Positions 1-9,721 of a stretch of 48,835 nt of DNA are shown piece by piece. The stretch lies in the NCBI GenBank assembly GCA_012799995.1, contig JAAZKE010000013.1:1-48835 (forward strand). Reading direction: 5' to 3'. Under the pieces are notes generated by a model. The model was given only the letters and a program-made list of their open reading frames with translations, was not told the DNA's origin and made no database searches. This DNA is from Chloroflexota bacterium (lineage in GTDB: Bacteria > Chloroflexota > Anaerolineae > Anaerolineales > Anaerolineaceae). Positions within the stretch are counted from its first letter, which is position 1, and the number at the start of each line of letters is the position of its first letter. Position numbers and translations under genes: made by a program.

Positions 1-151
1 TACTAATTCCGTTTTGCTCTTTTTGCTCATCATAGGCTTTCCCTGCACTTTCTAATGTCTCGCATGGTGACTTCCTATTATGAGGCAACGTATTCTCAAT
101 AGTGACTTTTAATTTGAGGGAATGCGCCTGTCACAAAGAAATAGAAACCTT

Positions 152-160
152 TGGTATAAT
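152..160 (+). promoter_or_regulatory. extended -10 promoter of rpoB
   Basis: TGGTATAAT is a perfect extended -10 element (TG at 152-153, hexamer TATAAT 155-160). No good -35 hexamer lies 16-18 bases upstream. Transcription would start near 167, giving a leader of about 90 nt before the rpoB start. I see no supported gene in the first 150 bases. Confidence 0.7.
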
Positions 161-257
161 GGGTGTTTGCGTCGGAATGAAGTCCTTTTTTGCGGGTCGT
201 ACTGTTGCGCTCAAAAGATCATCTGGCAGCAAGATGGTTTGATTTAGGAGGCAATGT

Positions 258-3200
258 ATGACTGATAACATGGAATCGAAGTCCTATTCGAGGATTCCGA
301 ACGCCGCTCAGATGCCCGATTTAATTGAAATCCAGCTTGATTCCTTCCGCAGGTTGAAGGATGAAGGAATTGGTGAACTTCTCAGTGAAATTTCACCTAT
401 TGAGTCCTTTAACAAAGGGATGAAGCTATATTTCCCGAGCAATGATGCGATTACGGAAGAATGGGGTCTGAAGTTCTGGTTTGGAGAATCAAAACATTCG
501 GTTGAGGAATGCGTTGAACGTGATTTGACCTACTCTCAACCTTTATACGTTACGGTGTTGCTGGCTGGCTCTGAAGTCTCAGAACCGGTAAAACAGGATA
601 TTTTCCTGGGTGATTTTCCCGAAATGACCGAGAATGGTACCTTCATCGTCAATGGCACCGAACGTGTGGTTGTTTCCCAGCTGATTCGTTCTCCAGGTGT
701 TTATTTCGAAGCGCCGGTGGATCGCACTACCGGCCATCGCCTTGCGATGGCGAAGCTAATCCCCGACCGCGGCGCCTGGATGGAATTTGAAACGCGCAAG
801 AACGATTATTTGATCCTCAAATTCAACCGCAAGCGCACAGTTCCGATCACTATTTTCCTGCGCGCTTTAGTGGAAGTCAATGATGGAATTCAGGCAGAGT
901 CACCGCTGAAAACCGGCAGTGATGAAGAAATCATGGCATTGTTTGCCGACGTCGATAACAATCCGGATCGGATGTTCATTGCGTCAAGTATCAAACAGGA
1001 ACCGGAATGGGAAAAAGAATATCCCAATAAAACAATCTCAGAAGCGGCACTGATCGAATTCTTCAAACGGATGCGCCCTGGAGATCCTGCTACGGTTGAA
1101 AATGCCAAACAGTTTATGGAAGAGCAGCTGTTCGATCAGCGTCATTATGATCTGGAACGCGTTGGCCGCTACAAATTGAATCAGAAGCTTGATCTGACTG
1201 AATTTATCCCCACCAATCATCGCAACGTGACCAAATGGGACATTGTCCGGCTGGTACGCCACCTGATCAAGATCAACAACAATCTGGTGGAAAAGGACGA
1301 TATCGATCACCTCGGCAATCGCCGCGTAAAAACAGTGGGCGAACTGATCTCCAACAAACTGAGAATCGGTTTGCGCCGCATGGAACGTGTGATTAAAGAG
1401 CGTATGTCCATCCGCGATCAGGAACGCGTCTCCCCAGTCAGTCTGGTGAATATTCGACCGGTCGTCGCTGCATTGCGTGAGTTCTTCGGTTCTTCGCAGC
1501 TCTCGCAATTCATGGATCAAACCAATCCGCTGGCTGAACTGCGACATAAACGCACGTTGTCTGCGTTAGGTCCTGGCGGGCTGCGCCGTGAACGCGCAGG
1601 GTTCGACGTTCGTGACGTTCACCACACCCATTACGGTAGAATTTGTCCGATTGAAACACCGGAAGGCCCGAATATCGGGTTGATCGGTCGTCTGGCAAAT
1701 TATGCCAAGGTGAATGAGTATGGCTTTATCGAGACACCTTATCGCCGTGTCTACCGAACCCTCCCCAATAATGATCCAAGGCTGGAACATCGTCAGCTGG
1801 CTGAAACGTTGACTGATGAAAGCGGCAAGGTGATCGCTGAACAGGGCTCCCGCATCACTAAGAAGATGCTTCCGGCAATTAAAAAGCTGGATCATCCGCT
1901 GGTCAGCATTACCCCGTTCGTATCCAATGACGTTGAATATCTTTCAGCCGATGCAGAAGACAAATTCATTATCGCCCAGTCAAACACACACTTGAATGAC
2001 TATGCAGAATTTGATGAAAAATCCATCGCCAGCCGTCACTACTCCGATTTCACCACCTATCCTCCGGAAGTAATCGATTACATGGACGTTTCTCCGCAGC
2101 AAGTGGTTGGTGTAAGTGCTGCGCTGATCCCGTTCCTGGAACACGATGACGCCAACCGCGCGCTGATGGGATCAAACATGCAGGCGCAGGCTGTACCGCT
2201 GATCGACCCCGATATTCCACTGGTTTCCACCGGTATGGAACGCTTTGCAGCGATCGACTCCGGTCAGGTGTTGACTGCGAAAGAGGATTGTGAAGTTGTT
2301 TCGGTGAGCGCGACAGAAATCGTAACCCGTAATAAGAACGGTACTTTGAACCACCAGCAGCTGCGTAAATATCAACGCTCAAATCAGAGCACCTGTATTG
2401 ATCAGCAGCCTTCGGTTAAAAAAGGGCAAAAGGTGAAGCGCAATGAGACACTGGCGGATTCTTCTTCAACCGTTGATGGCAAACTCACACTAGGTCAAAA
2501 CGTCGTAGTTGCTTTTGTGTCCTGGGAGGGCGGCAACTTTGAGGACGCCATCCTGATTTCTGAACGTGTTGTGATGGATGACAAATTTTCATCGGTTCAT
2601 ATTGAGAAATATGAGCTCGAAGCTCGTGACACCAAACTCGGGCCGGAAGAAATCACCCGCGACATCCCGAATGTCGGTGATGACGCTGTTAAAGATCTGG
2701 ATGAAGACGGTATCATCCGCATTGGCGCCGAAGTTGGCCCCAATGACATTCTGGTTGGCAAGATCACCCCGAAAGGCGAGAAAGAACTGACACCGGAAGA
2801 AAGGTTACTACGTGCTATTTTCGGAGAAAAATCACGTGACGTGAAAGACACTTCCCTGAAGATGCCGCATGGCGAGCGTGGAAAAGTTGTTGACGTGAAG
2901 GTTTTCAACCGTGACGATCATAACGATATGTCAGCCGGTGTGGAAACAATGGTACGCGTATCGGTTGCCCAGCGTAGAAAACTCACTGCCGGTGACAAAA
3001 TGGCTGGACGTCATGGTAACAAGGGCGTTGTCTCCCGCGTTGTTCCGATCGAAGATATGCCTTACCTGGAAGACGGAACACCTGTCGACATCATCCTCAA
3101 CCCGCTCGGCGTCCCTGGACGTATGAATATCGGTCAGGTGCTTGAAGTCCACCTCGGTTGGGCTGCAAAACGGCTCGGCTTCCGTGCAATTACCCCGGTT

Positions 3201-4196
3201 TTCGACGGTGCGACGGAATATGAAATCGAATCCGAACTGGCACGTGCCTGGATGCTTGATCATGCCTGGAAGGAAATCAGCGACCGTTCCTGGGAATGGC
3301 TGCACAGCCTGAAAAATGCTCCGGAAAACATAATTGATGACAACGAAGTCCGTATCATGTACATAGCTCAGTGGCTGGCAGGGAAAGATTACGACTTCTT
3401 CCGCATGACGCATGATGAGTTCTATACAAAACATATCGTGTTTGCAGAATGGCTCAACGAACGCGGCTACGACCAGTCGACTATTATCGACTGGGAAAGT
3501 GTTGCTCCAAACGCGCCGACTGTACTGCCGAAGGATAAGAACGCCTTAGTCGCCTGCCTGCGAATCTGGATTGAAGAACATGGTGAAAAACCGGTAAACA
3601 AACAGGAAATGGACCTACGCGAACAGGCAACGGAAATCAGTCTGCGCACCGGTGATCCGCTACCGATGATTGGCAAGCAATTACTGATGAACGGCAAGTC
3701 CGGTGAACCTTTCGATCAACCTGTGACCGTTGGCGTTATGACAATGCTCAAGCTCCATCACCTTGTGGAAGACAAAGTGCATGCGCGTTCAACTGGCCCA
3801 TACAGCCTCGTGACGCAGCAACCGCTGGGTGGTAAAGCGCAATTCGGTGGCCAGCGCTTCGGTGAAATGGAAGTCTGGGCACTGGAAGCTTATGGCGCTG
3901 CCTACACATTGCAGGAAATGCTTACCGTGAAGTCGGATGACATCCAGGGCCGTGTCAGCACCTACGAAGCGATTGTCAAGGGGAAACCGATTCAGGAACC
4001 CGGTCTGCCCGCTTCCTTCCGCGTGCTGGTGAAAGAGCTCCAGAGTCTCGGATTGGCAGTTGAAGCCTTCCTGGATAATGGTGAAACGATCCGTTTCGGC
4101 AAGGAAGAAGAACGGATGCGTACGCCCAAACTCGAAAGCGGTTTGCTGGAGAGTGGGAAAGAGAAGCCGATCAGTCTCGAAGACCTGATATCGTAA
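258..4196 (+). CDS. rpoB: RNA polymerase beta subunit
   Basis: This is the beta subunit of the core RNA polymerase, 1312 residues, close to the usual bacterial length. The ATG at 258 follows an AGGAGG-type ribosome site. The rifampicin region at about residues 411-440 reads [15 protein letters not shown]...[12 protein letters not shown], with the Asp, His and Ser positions commonly changed in resistant strains all in the sensitive form. The catalytic-core blocks [10 protein letters not shown] and [20 protein letters not shown] are intact. Between FDGA (about residue 985) and the NGKSGEPFD block (about 1144) there are roughly 135 more residues than in E. coli, a charged, Trp-rich lineage insert. 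rpoC, which normally follows, is not in this window; a strong terminator comes directly after the stop. Confidence 0.98.
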   Translation: MTDNMESKSYSRIPNAAQMPDLIEIQLDSFRRLKDEGIGELLSEISPIESFNKGMKLYFPSNDAITEEWGLKFWFGESKHSVEECVERDLTYSQPLYVTVLLAGSEVSEPVKQDIFLGDFPEMTENGTFIVNGTERVVVSQLIRSPGVYFEAPVDRTTGHRLAMAKLIPDRGAWMEFETRKNDYLILKFNRKRTVPITIFLRALVEVNDGIQAESPLKTGSDEEIMALFADVDNNPDRMFIASSIKQEPEWEKEYPNKTISEAALIEFFKRMRPGDPATVENAKQFMEEQLFDQRHYDLERVGRYKLNQKLDLTEFIPTNHRNVTKWDIVRLVRHLIKINNNLVEKDDIDHLGNRRVKTVGELISNKLRIGLRRMERVIKERMSIRDQERVSPVSLVNIRPVVAALREFFGSSQLSQFMDQTNPLAELRHKRTLSALGPGGLRRERAGFDVRDVHHTHYGRICPIETPEGPNIGLIGRLANYAKVNEYGFIETPYRRVYRTLPNNDPRLEHRQLAETLTDESGKVIAEQGSRITKKMLPAIKKLDHPLVSITPFVSNDVEYLSADAEDKFIIAQSNTHLNDYAEFDEKSIASRHYSDFTTYPPEVIDYMDVSPQQVVGVSAALIPFLEHDDANRALMGSNMQAQAVPLIDPDIPLVSTGMERFAAIDSGQVLTAKEDCEVVSVSATEIVTRNKNGTLNHQQLRKYQRSNQSTCIDQQPSVKKGQKVKRNETLADSSSTVDGKLTLGQNVVVAFVSWEGGNFEDAILISERVVMDDKFSSVHIEKYELEARDTKLGPEEITRDIPNVGDDAVKDLDEDGIIRIGAEVGPNDILVGKITPKGEKELTPEERLLRAIFGEKSRDVKDTSLKMPHGERGKVVDVKVFNRDDHNDMSAGVETMVRVSVAQRRKLTAGDKMAGRHGNKGVVSRVVPIEDMPYLEDGTPVDIILNPLGVPGRMNIGQVLEVHLGWAAKRLGFRAITPVFDGATEYEIESELARAWMLDHAWKEISDRSWEWLHSLKNAPENIIDDNEVRIMYIAQWLAGKDYDFFRMTHDEFYTKHIVFAEWLNERGYDQSTIIDWESVAPNAPTVLPKDKNALVACLRIWIEEHGEKPVNKQEMDLREQATEISLRTGDPLPMIGKQLLMNGKSGEPFDQPVTVGVMTMLKLHHLVEDKVHARSTGPYSLVTQQPLGGKAQFGGQRFGEMEVWALEAYGAAYTLQEMLTVKSDDIQGRVSTYEAIVKGKPIQEPGLPASFRVLVKELQSLGLAVEAFLDNGETIRFGKEEERMRTPKLESGLLESGKEKPISLEDLIS

Positions 4197-4216
4197 GGGA
4201 ATTTTGTAGAAAGTGC

Positions 4217-4252
4217 TGAAGGAGAGCTTATATGAGCTCTCCTTCATTTTTT
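4217..4252 (+). terminator. intrinsic terminator of rpoB
   Basis: A 12-bp perfect stem (4217-4228 with 4235-4246), a six-base loop TATATG and a run of six T form a Rho-independent terminator 20 bases after the rpoB stop. It makes rpoB a monocistronic unit, or the last gene of its unit. Confidence 0.9.
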
Positions 4253-4556
4253 AAATATATAACCCGCTCGATTTTCGATTACCACATGATGATTATGAAT
4301 CAGTTTATTCAACATCAATTGAAAGTTTTCGCGGTTATCGATATATATCAGAAAACCTGCATCCGAAGCTTCCCAGCGGTCATATATTTTTTGGGGATCA
4401 CTTGTCTTCTAAAATCAGAATGAGGCTGACATAGACAAGGTAAAAATTCATCACTCCAAGTAGAAAAGCGGAAATACTTTCAATCCATCCTCCAAGTTTG
4501 AAAGTAGAAAATCAATCAAGATTTAGCTTTTTTGTCATATTTTTGATTTGGTATTG
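4253..4556. other. AT-rich spacer without a gene
   Basis: This stretch lies between the rpoB terminator and the argG promoter. The only open frame here (from about 4232) starts inside the terminator hairpin, has no ribosome site and resembles nothing I know. I see no RNA gene or repeat. Confidence 0.5.
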
Positions 4557-4584
4557 TTGACAATCATCGTGACACTTTTATAAT
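4557..4584 (+). promoter_or_regulatory. promoter of the argGH unit
   Basis: TTGACA at 4557-4562 and TATAAT at 4579-4584 are separated by 16 bases, an almost ideal housekeeping-sigma promoter. Initiation is expected around 4591, directly at the leader-peptide start codon. The leader RNA to the argG start is about 150 nt. Confidence 0.85.
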
Positions 4585-4591
4585 TGCATCT

Positions 4592-4636
4592 ATGCTTCTT
4601 ATGAATGCTTTTTCATTTCGACGACTGATCTTATAA
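4592..4636 (+). CDS. arginine leader peptide (attenuator peptide) of argGH
   Basis: This short ORF encodes M-L-L-M-N-A-F-S-F-R-R-L-I-L, 14 residues, with two consecutive CGA arginine codons at 4619-4624 and a TAA at 4634-4636. There is no room for a ribosome site, because the ATG sits seven bases after the -10 hexamer, so a leaderless start is likely; an internal ATG at 4601 is an alternative. CGA looks rare in the neighbouring genes (CGC and CGT dominate in rpoB), which would sharpen stalling. The stop codon lies four bases before the antiterminator strand at 4641. Position, Arg codons and downstream hairpins are those of a classical amino-acid operon leader peptide. The role is inferred from layout; the peptide sequence was not recognised from a family. 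Confidence 0.72.
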   Translation: MLLMNAFSFRRLIL

Positions 4637-4640
4637 AAAC

Positions 4641-4713
4641 GCCGGAACCAGCGGTATTTTTCAGATTCGTCTTTCAACATGATAAACACCACTGCTCCGG
4701 CAGCGGTTTTTTT
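4641..4713 (+). promoter_or_regulatory. transcription attenuator (antiterminator/terminator) of argGH
   Basis: Two exclusive folds share one strand. The terminator pairs 4688-4695 with 4700-4707 around a UCCG tetraloop (an extra-stable UNCG type) closed by C-G, with one A-C mismatch, and is followed by seven T (4707-4713). The antiterminator pairs 4641-4646 with 4696-4701 and 4649-4655 with 4688-4694, consuming the 5' arm and loop of the terminator. A ribosome stalled at the Arg codons 4619-4624 would leave 4641 onward free, so the antiterminator forms and argGH is read. A ribosome reaching the stop codon would cover the start of this strand and allow termination. Confidence 0.72.
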
Positions 4714-4742
4714 ATTATATACATTATTTCAGGAGAGTAACC

Positions 4743-5966
4743 ATGGCAGAGAAAATTAATAAAATTGTTTTAGCTTATTCAGGCGGTTTGGACACATCAG
4801 CGATTATCCCCTGGCTGATTGATACATACCATTGTGAAGTCATTTGTGCCTGCGCTGACGTTGGTCAGGAAGAGGAACTGGATGGATTGGAAGAGCGTGC
4901 AAAAGCCAGCGGCGCTTCAAAACTGTACATCAAAGATTTAACGGACGAACTTTGCGAAGAATATATCTGGCCAATGGTTAAATCCGGTGCTATTTATGAA
5001 AAGAAATACTATCTGGGTACATCCATTGCCCGGCCGATTGTTGCCAAATGGGTGGTCGAGATCGCGGAAAAAGAAGGTGCGGACGCCATTTCCCATGGTT
5101 GCACAGGGAAAGGTAACGATCAGGTACGCTTTGAGAACACCGCGGCTGCCTTGAATCCAAATCTGAAAACCATCGCTCCATGGCGGATCTGGGACTTCAC
5201 TTCGCGCGAAGATCTGATCAAATACATGGATTCAAAGAAAATTGCTTATCCGGATTCAGCGAAGAACCCAAAACTGTTCAGCCGTGATCGCAACATCTGG
5301 CACATTTCACATGAAGGCGGCCCAATCGAAGATATCACCATTGAACCGGACGAATCCTTCTGGGTCTTGACTGTCCCGGTTGAAAAAGCGCCTGATCAGG
5401 CTGAATTTGTTGAAATTGAATTCGAAAAGGGCGCTGCTATCGCTGTCAACGGTAAAAAGATGTCTCCAAAGAAGATCGTGCAAACACTCAATAAAATTGG
5501 AGGCAAACACGGCATCGGTCGCTGCGACATGGTAGAAAACCGGCTGGTTGGCATGAAATCTCATGGTCTCTATGAAACCCCGGGCGGTACGATTCTGATG
5601 TATGCTCACGCTGAATTGGAAGCGATTACGCTTGATAAGGAGTCAATGCACTATAAAGAGGTGGTCGCCAACCGCTATGCCGAATTGATTTATAACGGAC
5701 AATGGTTTACCCCACTCTGCCATGCGATGAATGCCTTCTTTGAAGATATCAACCAGAATGTCACTGGCACTGTAAAGCTAAAACTGTATAAGGGCAACAT
5801 CATTCCTGCCGGTAGAACTGCCAGGAACAGCTATTACAGCGAAAAAATTGCCTCATTTGGTGATGTATCCCTCTATGACCATAAGGATGCAACCGGCTTC
5901 ATCCGTTGCTTCACATTGCCCAATCGCGTGCGCGCAATGTCTCATTCGCAAGAGAAAAAAGACTAA
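4743..5966 (+). CDS. argG: argininosuccinate synthase
   Basis: ArgG joins citrulline and aspartate with ATP to give argininosuccinate, the penultimate step of arginine synthesis, in the cytoplasm. It has 407 residues, the usual length. The ATP-binding loop AYSGGLDTS is at residues 11-19, GTSIARP near 94, and the signature HGCTGKGNDQVRFE starts at about residue 118. The ATG at 4743 follows AGGAGAG with good spacing. argH starts 11 bases after the stop, so the two genes form an operon under the leader-peptide attenuator upstream. A dimethylarginine hydrolase elsewhere in the window would also supply its substrate citrulline. Confidence 0.98.
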   Translation: MAEKINKIVLAYSGGLDTSAIIPWLIDTYHCEVICACADVGQEEELDGLEERAKASGASKLYIKDLTDELCEEYIWPMVKSGAIYEKKYYLGTSIARPIVAKWVVEIAEKEGADAISHGCTGKGNDQVRFENTAAALNPNLKTIAPWRIWDFTSREDLIKYMDSKKIAYPDSAKNPKLFSRDRNIWHISHEGGPIEDITIEPDESFWVLTVPVEKAPDQAEFVEIEFEKGAAIAVNGKKMSPKKIVQTLNKIGGKHGIGRCDMVENRLVGMKSHGLYETPGGTILMYAHAELEAITLDKESMHYKEVVANRYAELIYNGQWFTPLCHAMNAFFEDINQNVTGTVKLKLYKGNIIPAGRTARNSYYSEKIASFGDVSLYDHKDATGFIRCFTLPNRVRAMSHSQEKKD

Positions 5967-5977
5967 AAGGGTCCCAA

Positions 5978-7363
5978 ATGGGTGAAAAAACACTCTGGTC
6001 AGGTGGTCGACTGAGCTCCAATATCGACCAGGTTATGGCAAATCTGAACAATTCGCTGCCCATTGATAAAAGAATGGCTGCTGAGGATATCCTCGGCAGC
6101 CTTGCCTGGGCTGAAGCCATTCAGCAGGCAGGCATCTTGAGTATCGAAGAATTGAAGGTAATCCAGGACGGTTTAAAGCAGGTTGCCGACGAAATAGCTT
6201 CCGGCTCGATTCAGTTTTTGCCAACGGATGAAGATATTCATTCGGCAGTCGAGCGACGTCTGACCGAACTTGTCGGAGCAACCGGCGGAAAACTGCACAC
6301 CGGGCGCAGCCGCAACGATCAGGTAGTTACTGATTTTCGTCTATGGGTAAAACACAATTTACCTGTTCTTCAGGATAAAATACGGGATCTGCAGCTGACA
6401 TTGACGAATCGTGCTGCTACGGAAATGGATTGTATTTTGCCAGGGTACACCCACTTTCAACAGGCGCAGCCGATCCTGTTCAGTCATTGGTTTTTGAGCC
6501 ACTTTTGGCCATTAGAGAGGGATCACAGCCGCCTGAATAATCTATTGAATCGGGTTGACGAGTGCCCGCTGGGATGCGGAGCTCTGGCTGGTACCACTTT
6601 GAAAATCGATCGTGAGATTCTGGCGAAGAATCTTGGTTTCAGCCGTGTCAGTGAAAACTCACTCGATGCAGTCTCTGACCGCGATTTTGTTTGTGATTTT
6701 CTCTATGCTGCTTCCATGATTGCCATGCACCTCAGCCGAATGGCTGAAGCGCTGATTCTTTATTCCACGCTTGAGTTTGGCTTTGTAACGCTGTCGGATC
6801 GTTTTTCCACCGGTTCCAGTTTGATGCCACAAAAGAAAAACCCGGACTCGCTTGAATTAATCCGTGGGAAGGCTTCTGTCCACCTCGGACAGATGACAAC
6901 GATGCTGGCGAACCTGAAAGGGCTGCCCTCAGCCTATGACAAAGATTTGCAGGAGGACAAAGCGCTGTTCTTCAGCGCCTTTGATCAGCTCACTATCTCG
7001 CTCGAAGTGATGACCGGAGTGATTGAAACGCTGACCGTCAATCAGGAACGTTGTCGGGATGCAATCAATATGATGGCGCTGGCAACCGACGCTGCTGATT
7101 ATCTGGTCGATCGTGGGATGCCTTTCCGGGAAGCTCATCATTGCATCGGGAAAGCCGTCCTCAAAGCTGAGCAACTCAATCTGCCATTGGAAGCGCTGCC
7201 GCTAACCGAATGGCAGGCAATTTCGCCCATGTTTGATAGTTCGATTTTCGATGTTTTCTCATTGGAAAATGCAATTGAAAAAAGAAATGCCATCGGCGGA
7301 ACATCGAAGCAAATGGTACGCACTCAGTTGGAGAAAGCACAGCAACTTTTGAATAGAAAGTAA
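5978..7363 (+). CDS. argH: argininosuccinate lyase
   Basis: ArgH splits argininosuccinate into arginine and fumarate. I place the start at the ATG 5978, giving 461 residues that begin MGEKTLWSGGR, as ArgH proteins do. The longer frame from 5906 would overlap argG by 61 bases and add an unconserved 24-residue tail. HTGRSRNDQ and the fumarase/aspartase-superfamily signature GSSLMPQKKNPD (about residues 279-290) are present. A weak AAGGG precedes the start. The gene is second in the argGH operon and ends at a long hairpin. Confidence 0.97.
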   Translation: MGEKTLWSGGRLSSNIDQVMANLNNSLPIDKRMAAEDILGSLAWAEAIQQAGILSIEELKVIQDGLKQVADEIASGSIQFLPTDEDIHSAVERRLTELVGATGGKLHTGRSRNDQVVTDFRLWVKHNLPVLQDKIRDLQLTLTNRAATEMDCILPGYTHFQQAQPILFSHWFLSHFWPLERDHSRLNNLLNRVDECPLGCGALAGTTLKIDREILAKNLGFSRVSENSLDAVSDRDFVCDFLYAASMIAMHLSRMAEALILYSTLEFGFVTLSDRFSTGSSLMPQKKNPDSLELIRGKASVHLGQMTTMLANLKGLPSAYDKDLQEDKALFFSAFDQLTISLEVMTGVIETLTVNQERCRDAINMMALATDAADYLVDRGMPFREAHHCIGKAVLKAEQLNLPLEALPLTEWQAISPMFDSSIFDVFSLENAIEKRNAIGGTSKQMVRTQLEKAQQLLNRK

Positions 7364-7373
7364 GGAATTGTCA

Positions 7374-7416
7374 GGAAATAAACAGAACCGCTGTTATAGC
7401 GGTTCTGTTTATTTCC
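7374..7416. terminator. terminator hairpin between argH and rny
   Basis: A perfect 19-bp inverted repeat (7374-7392 with 7398-7416) with a five-base loop lies between the convergent genes argH and rny. The following plus-strand sequence is T-rich but interrupted. It probably ends transcripts from both sides. Confidence 0.8.
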
Positions 7417-7444
7417 AATTTTGTGTTTTTTATAGTTTATCCGT

Positions 7445-9055
7445 TTATTTGGCGTAATCAACCGCACGGGTTTCCCGAATCACTGTCACTTTTATCTGAC
7501 CCGGATACTGCATCGTCTGCTCAATCTGGCTGGCAATATCCTTGGCAAGGTAGGTGGCAGCAAGATCATCAATCTCATCCGGGGTTACGATGATGCGGAT
7601 TTCACGCCCTGCCTGAATTGCATACGAATTCTCAACGCCCTTGAAGGAATTTGCAATTTCTTCCAGTGCCTTGAGCCTTTTGATATACAGTTCCAGATCT
7701 TCACGCCGTGCGCCAGGTCGGGCACCGGAAATAGCATCAGCCGATTCCACGATAATCGCTTCCAGCGATTCCTGATCCACTTCATGGTGGTGCGACTCAA
7801 TTATATTGACCGCTTCCTTGCTGACACCGTATCGTTTGGCAAAATCTGCGCCAATTTTGGCATGTGTTCCTTCCGTATTGTGATCCATGGCTTTGCCAAG
7901 GTCATGCAGAAGCGCTCCTAACCGCGCAACTTCCACATTAGCGCCAAGCTCAGATGCCAATACGGATGCCAGTCGCGCCACTTCCACTGCATGCGAGAGC
8001 TGGTTTTGACCATACGAGGTGCGGAACTTCAGCCGACCCAGCATCTTGATAATTTCCGGGTGCAATCCAACCACGCCAGCGTCAAAAGCCGCCTGTTCGC
8101 CAGCCTCAACAATGGTTTTCTGCATCTCTTTCTCTTCGTCATTCAAGACTTTTTCAATGTTTGCCGGGTGAATTCTGCCATCCAGAACCAGTCGTTCCAA
8201 AGCTCGTCTGGCAATTTCACGGCGAATCGGGTCAAAACAGGAGATCATCACGGCTTCCGGGGTGTCATCGACGATCACATCGACATTGGAAGCCTGCTCA
8301 AACGCACGAATGTTACGACCATTCCGGCCAACGATGCGGCCTTTCATCTCTTCGCTGGGAAGGCTCACTACCGAGGTAGTAATATCACTCACCTGGTCAG
8401 AAGCCACGCGCTGAATCGCGGTAGTGATAATTTCACGCGCTTTTTTGTCGCCTTCCGCTCTGGCTTCCTGCTCAATCTGGCGAATAATTCGCGCCATATC
8501 GTTGCGCGCGTCTTTCTCCACTGTCGAAATCAACTCCTGACGTGCCTCTTCGGTTGTCATCTGAGCAACTTTCTGCAACTCTTCCAGTTGCTTGGTTGAC
8601 ATTTTTTCGATCTCATTTGCCCGTTTATCAAGCGAGCTCTGGCGCTTATTGAGGTTAGATTCACGTTGCTCCAACTTTTCAATTCTGAGATCAAGCTCGG
8701 TCCGACGTTTTTGCAGTCGATCATCTTCCCTGGTAAGCTCACCACGGCGTTTCTTGATCTCAACTTCAGCGTCTTTCAGAATCTGGATCGCTTCACCTTT
8801 GGCATCAGATTCGATCTGTTTGGCTTTCTCCCGGCTGAGAGAAAGGATGTTTTCGCTATCTATCTGCTGGGCTCTTACAAAGCGATTATGCAGAAGATGC
8901 GAAAAAAGATAAGTTGTTCCACCAATAATCAATAAAATGATGATGACAGCCAATACGACCCACAAGATCGTATTGTTATTTCTGGGTGGTGCCTGCTGCG
9001 CCGCAAAAGCTATGCGCAATGCGCCCTCCCCAAAAGAATAAGGTAGTAGTTCCAT
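7445..9055 (-). CDS. rny: ribonuclease Y
   Basis: RNase Y is a membrane-anchored endoribonuclease that starts mRNA decay in many bacteria. The protein of 536 residues has a short N-terminal tail, one membrane helix (about residues 28-52), a long charged coiled coil to about residue 200, a KH domain with GRIVGRNGRNIRAFE, and an HD domain with LLHDLGKA at about residue 383 and a downstream SHHHE. This order is diagnostic. The ATG at 9055 is preferred; an in-frame TTG at 9061 would add two residues. The tail before the membrane helix is longer than in Bacillus. recX ends 37 bases upstream, so the two are probably co-transcribed. Confidence 0.95.
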   Translation of the reverse strand: MELLPYSFGEGALRIAFAAQQAPPRNNNTILWVVLAVIIILLIIGGTTYLFSHLLHNRFVRAQQIDSENILSLSREKAKQIESDAKGEAIQILKDAEVEIKKRRGELTREDDRLQKRRTELDLRIEKLEQRESNLNKRQSSLDKRANEIEKMSTKQLEELQKVAQMTTEEARQELISTVEKDARNDMARIIRQIEQEARAEGDKKAREIITTAIQRVASDQVSDITTSVVSLPSEEMKGRIVGRNGRNIRAFEQASNVDVIVDDTPEAVMISCFDPIRREIARRALERLVLDGRIHPANIEKVLNDEEKEMQKTIVEAGEQAAFDAGVVGLHPEIIKMLGRLKFRTSYGQNQLSHAVEVARLASVLASELGANVEVARLGALLHDLGKAMDHNTEGTHAKIGADFAKRYGVSKEAVNIIESHHHEVDQESLEAIIVESADAISGARPGARREDLELYIKRLKALEEIANSFKGVENSYAIQAGREIRIIVTPDEIDDLAATYLAKDIASQIEQTMQYPGQIKVTVIRETRAVDYAK

Positions 9056-9092
9056 TTTCAAAGTTCCATTCTATAGTTTAAGAAAGCGATCG

Positions 9093-9683
9093 TTAATTAT
9101 GATCATGAAGCGCTTCCCATGCGTAGGCGGCTGCATCTCGTGCGATTTCAGACGGAAAACCATAGGTTCTCAGGTAATTGAGCGTTTTTTGTTGGAACTG
9201 GATTTTCTCAAGTTCCAAATGTTTTCTTCCATACCGCATCGCGCAGCTTTTCGCCGCCTCGGACTCTTCAAACTGATCTAACGACTCACTTATGTTCCGA
9301 TCCGATACCCCTCTCCGTCGCAGTTCATAGACTAACATCCGTTTACTGCGAGGTCGAAAAGAATTCCTGCTTTCGATCCACAACTGAGCAAATTTCTGGT
9401 CATTCACCCAGTTAAGTTCATTCAGTTGAGCAACAACTGAATCAATTGCTTCAGGAGAAAAACTGTTTTTCTCCAATCTATTTCTAATTTCGGTTTCTGT
9501 TTTCGGTTTATTTCGCAGAAAGTTGGAAGCGACTTTGAAAGCTTCGGCTATCTCTTTTTTCTGGTCGTCAGATGGACTGTTTTTGCATAGCTGCTCATGA
9601 TCAAGTGCAGCATCGCTGGTTGCTGCCCGTTGATTTTGATCCTTGTAAGCTGAAACATGTTCCTTTTCTCGACCAGTTATCAT
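9093..9683 (-). CDS. recX: RecX-family regulator of RecA
   Basis: RecX binds RecA filaments and modulates their activity. The 196-residue protein has the three-helix repeat pattern of the family: NFLRNKPKTETEIRNRL, a middle block LNELNWVNDQKFAQLWIESR...RMLVYELRRRGVS, and a C-terminal helical repeat. The N-terminal 45 residues are Ser/Gln/Asp-rich and not conserved. No Shine-Dalgarno precedes the ATG at 9683 (or a TTG at 9686); both lie in the T-tract of a terminator-like hairpin, which is unusual and suggests control by read-through or a wrong start. recA is not in the window. rny follows. Confidence 0.85.
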   Translation of the reverse strand: MITGREKEHVSAYKDQNQRAATSDAALDHEQLCKNSPSDDQKKEIAEAFKVASNFLRNKPKTETEIRNRLEKNSFSPEAIDSVVAQLNELNWVNDQKFAQLWIESRNSFRPRSKRMLVYELRRRGVSDRNISESLDQFEESEAAKSCAMRYGRKHLELEKIQFQQKTLNYLRTYGFPSEIARDAAAYAWEALHDHN

Positions 9684-9684
9684 C

Positions 9685-9721
9685 AAAAAAAACCGTCAAT
9701 ATTGTTCTTTTGACGGTTTTT
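9685..9721 (-). terminator. terminator-like hairpin immediately before recX
   Basis: The stem pairs 9688-9699 with 9710-9721 (12 bp, core AACCGTCAA/TTGACGGTT) around a ten-base loop. On the minus strand it is followed by a run of T that runs into the recX start codon. It would stop transcripts before recX unless an alternative fold or promoter exists. Confidence 0.65.

Noticed and set aside
1-120. Minus-strand open frame at the window edge
   Set aside because: It is under 80 bases, has no start with a matching ribosome site in the same frame and is cut by the edge.
4232-4423. 63-residue ORF after rpoB
   Set aside because: It starts inside the terminator hairpin, has no ribosome site and shows no recognisable protein pattern.
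4641-4713. T-box riboswitch before argG, because GGAACC-GCG resembles a T-box core
   Set aside because: The UGGN bulge that pairs with tRNA is missing, and the leader is too short for a stem I specifier loop. The leader-peptide attenuator explains all elements.
5906-5977. N-terminal extension of ArgH from the ATG at 5906
   Set aside because: It lies inside argG, is not conserved in the family and lacks a ribosome site. ATG 5978 gives the usual length.
7991-8599. Long open frame opposite rny (202 codons)
   Set aside because: It is the antisense shadow of the RNase Y coiled coil and KH region, without a ribosome site or recognisable protein pattern.
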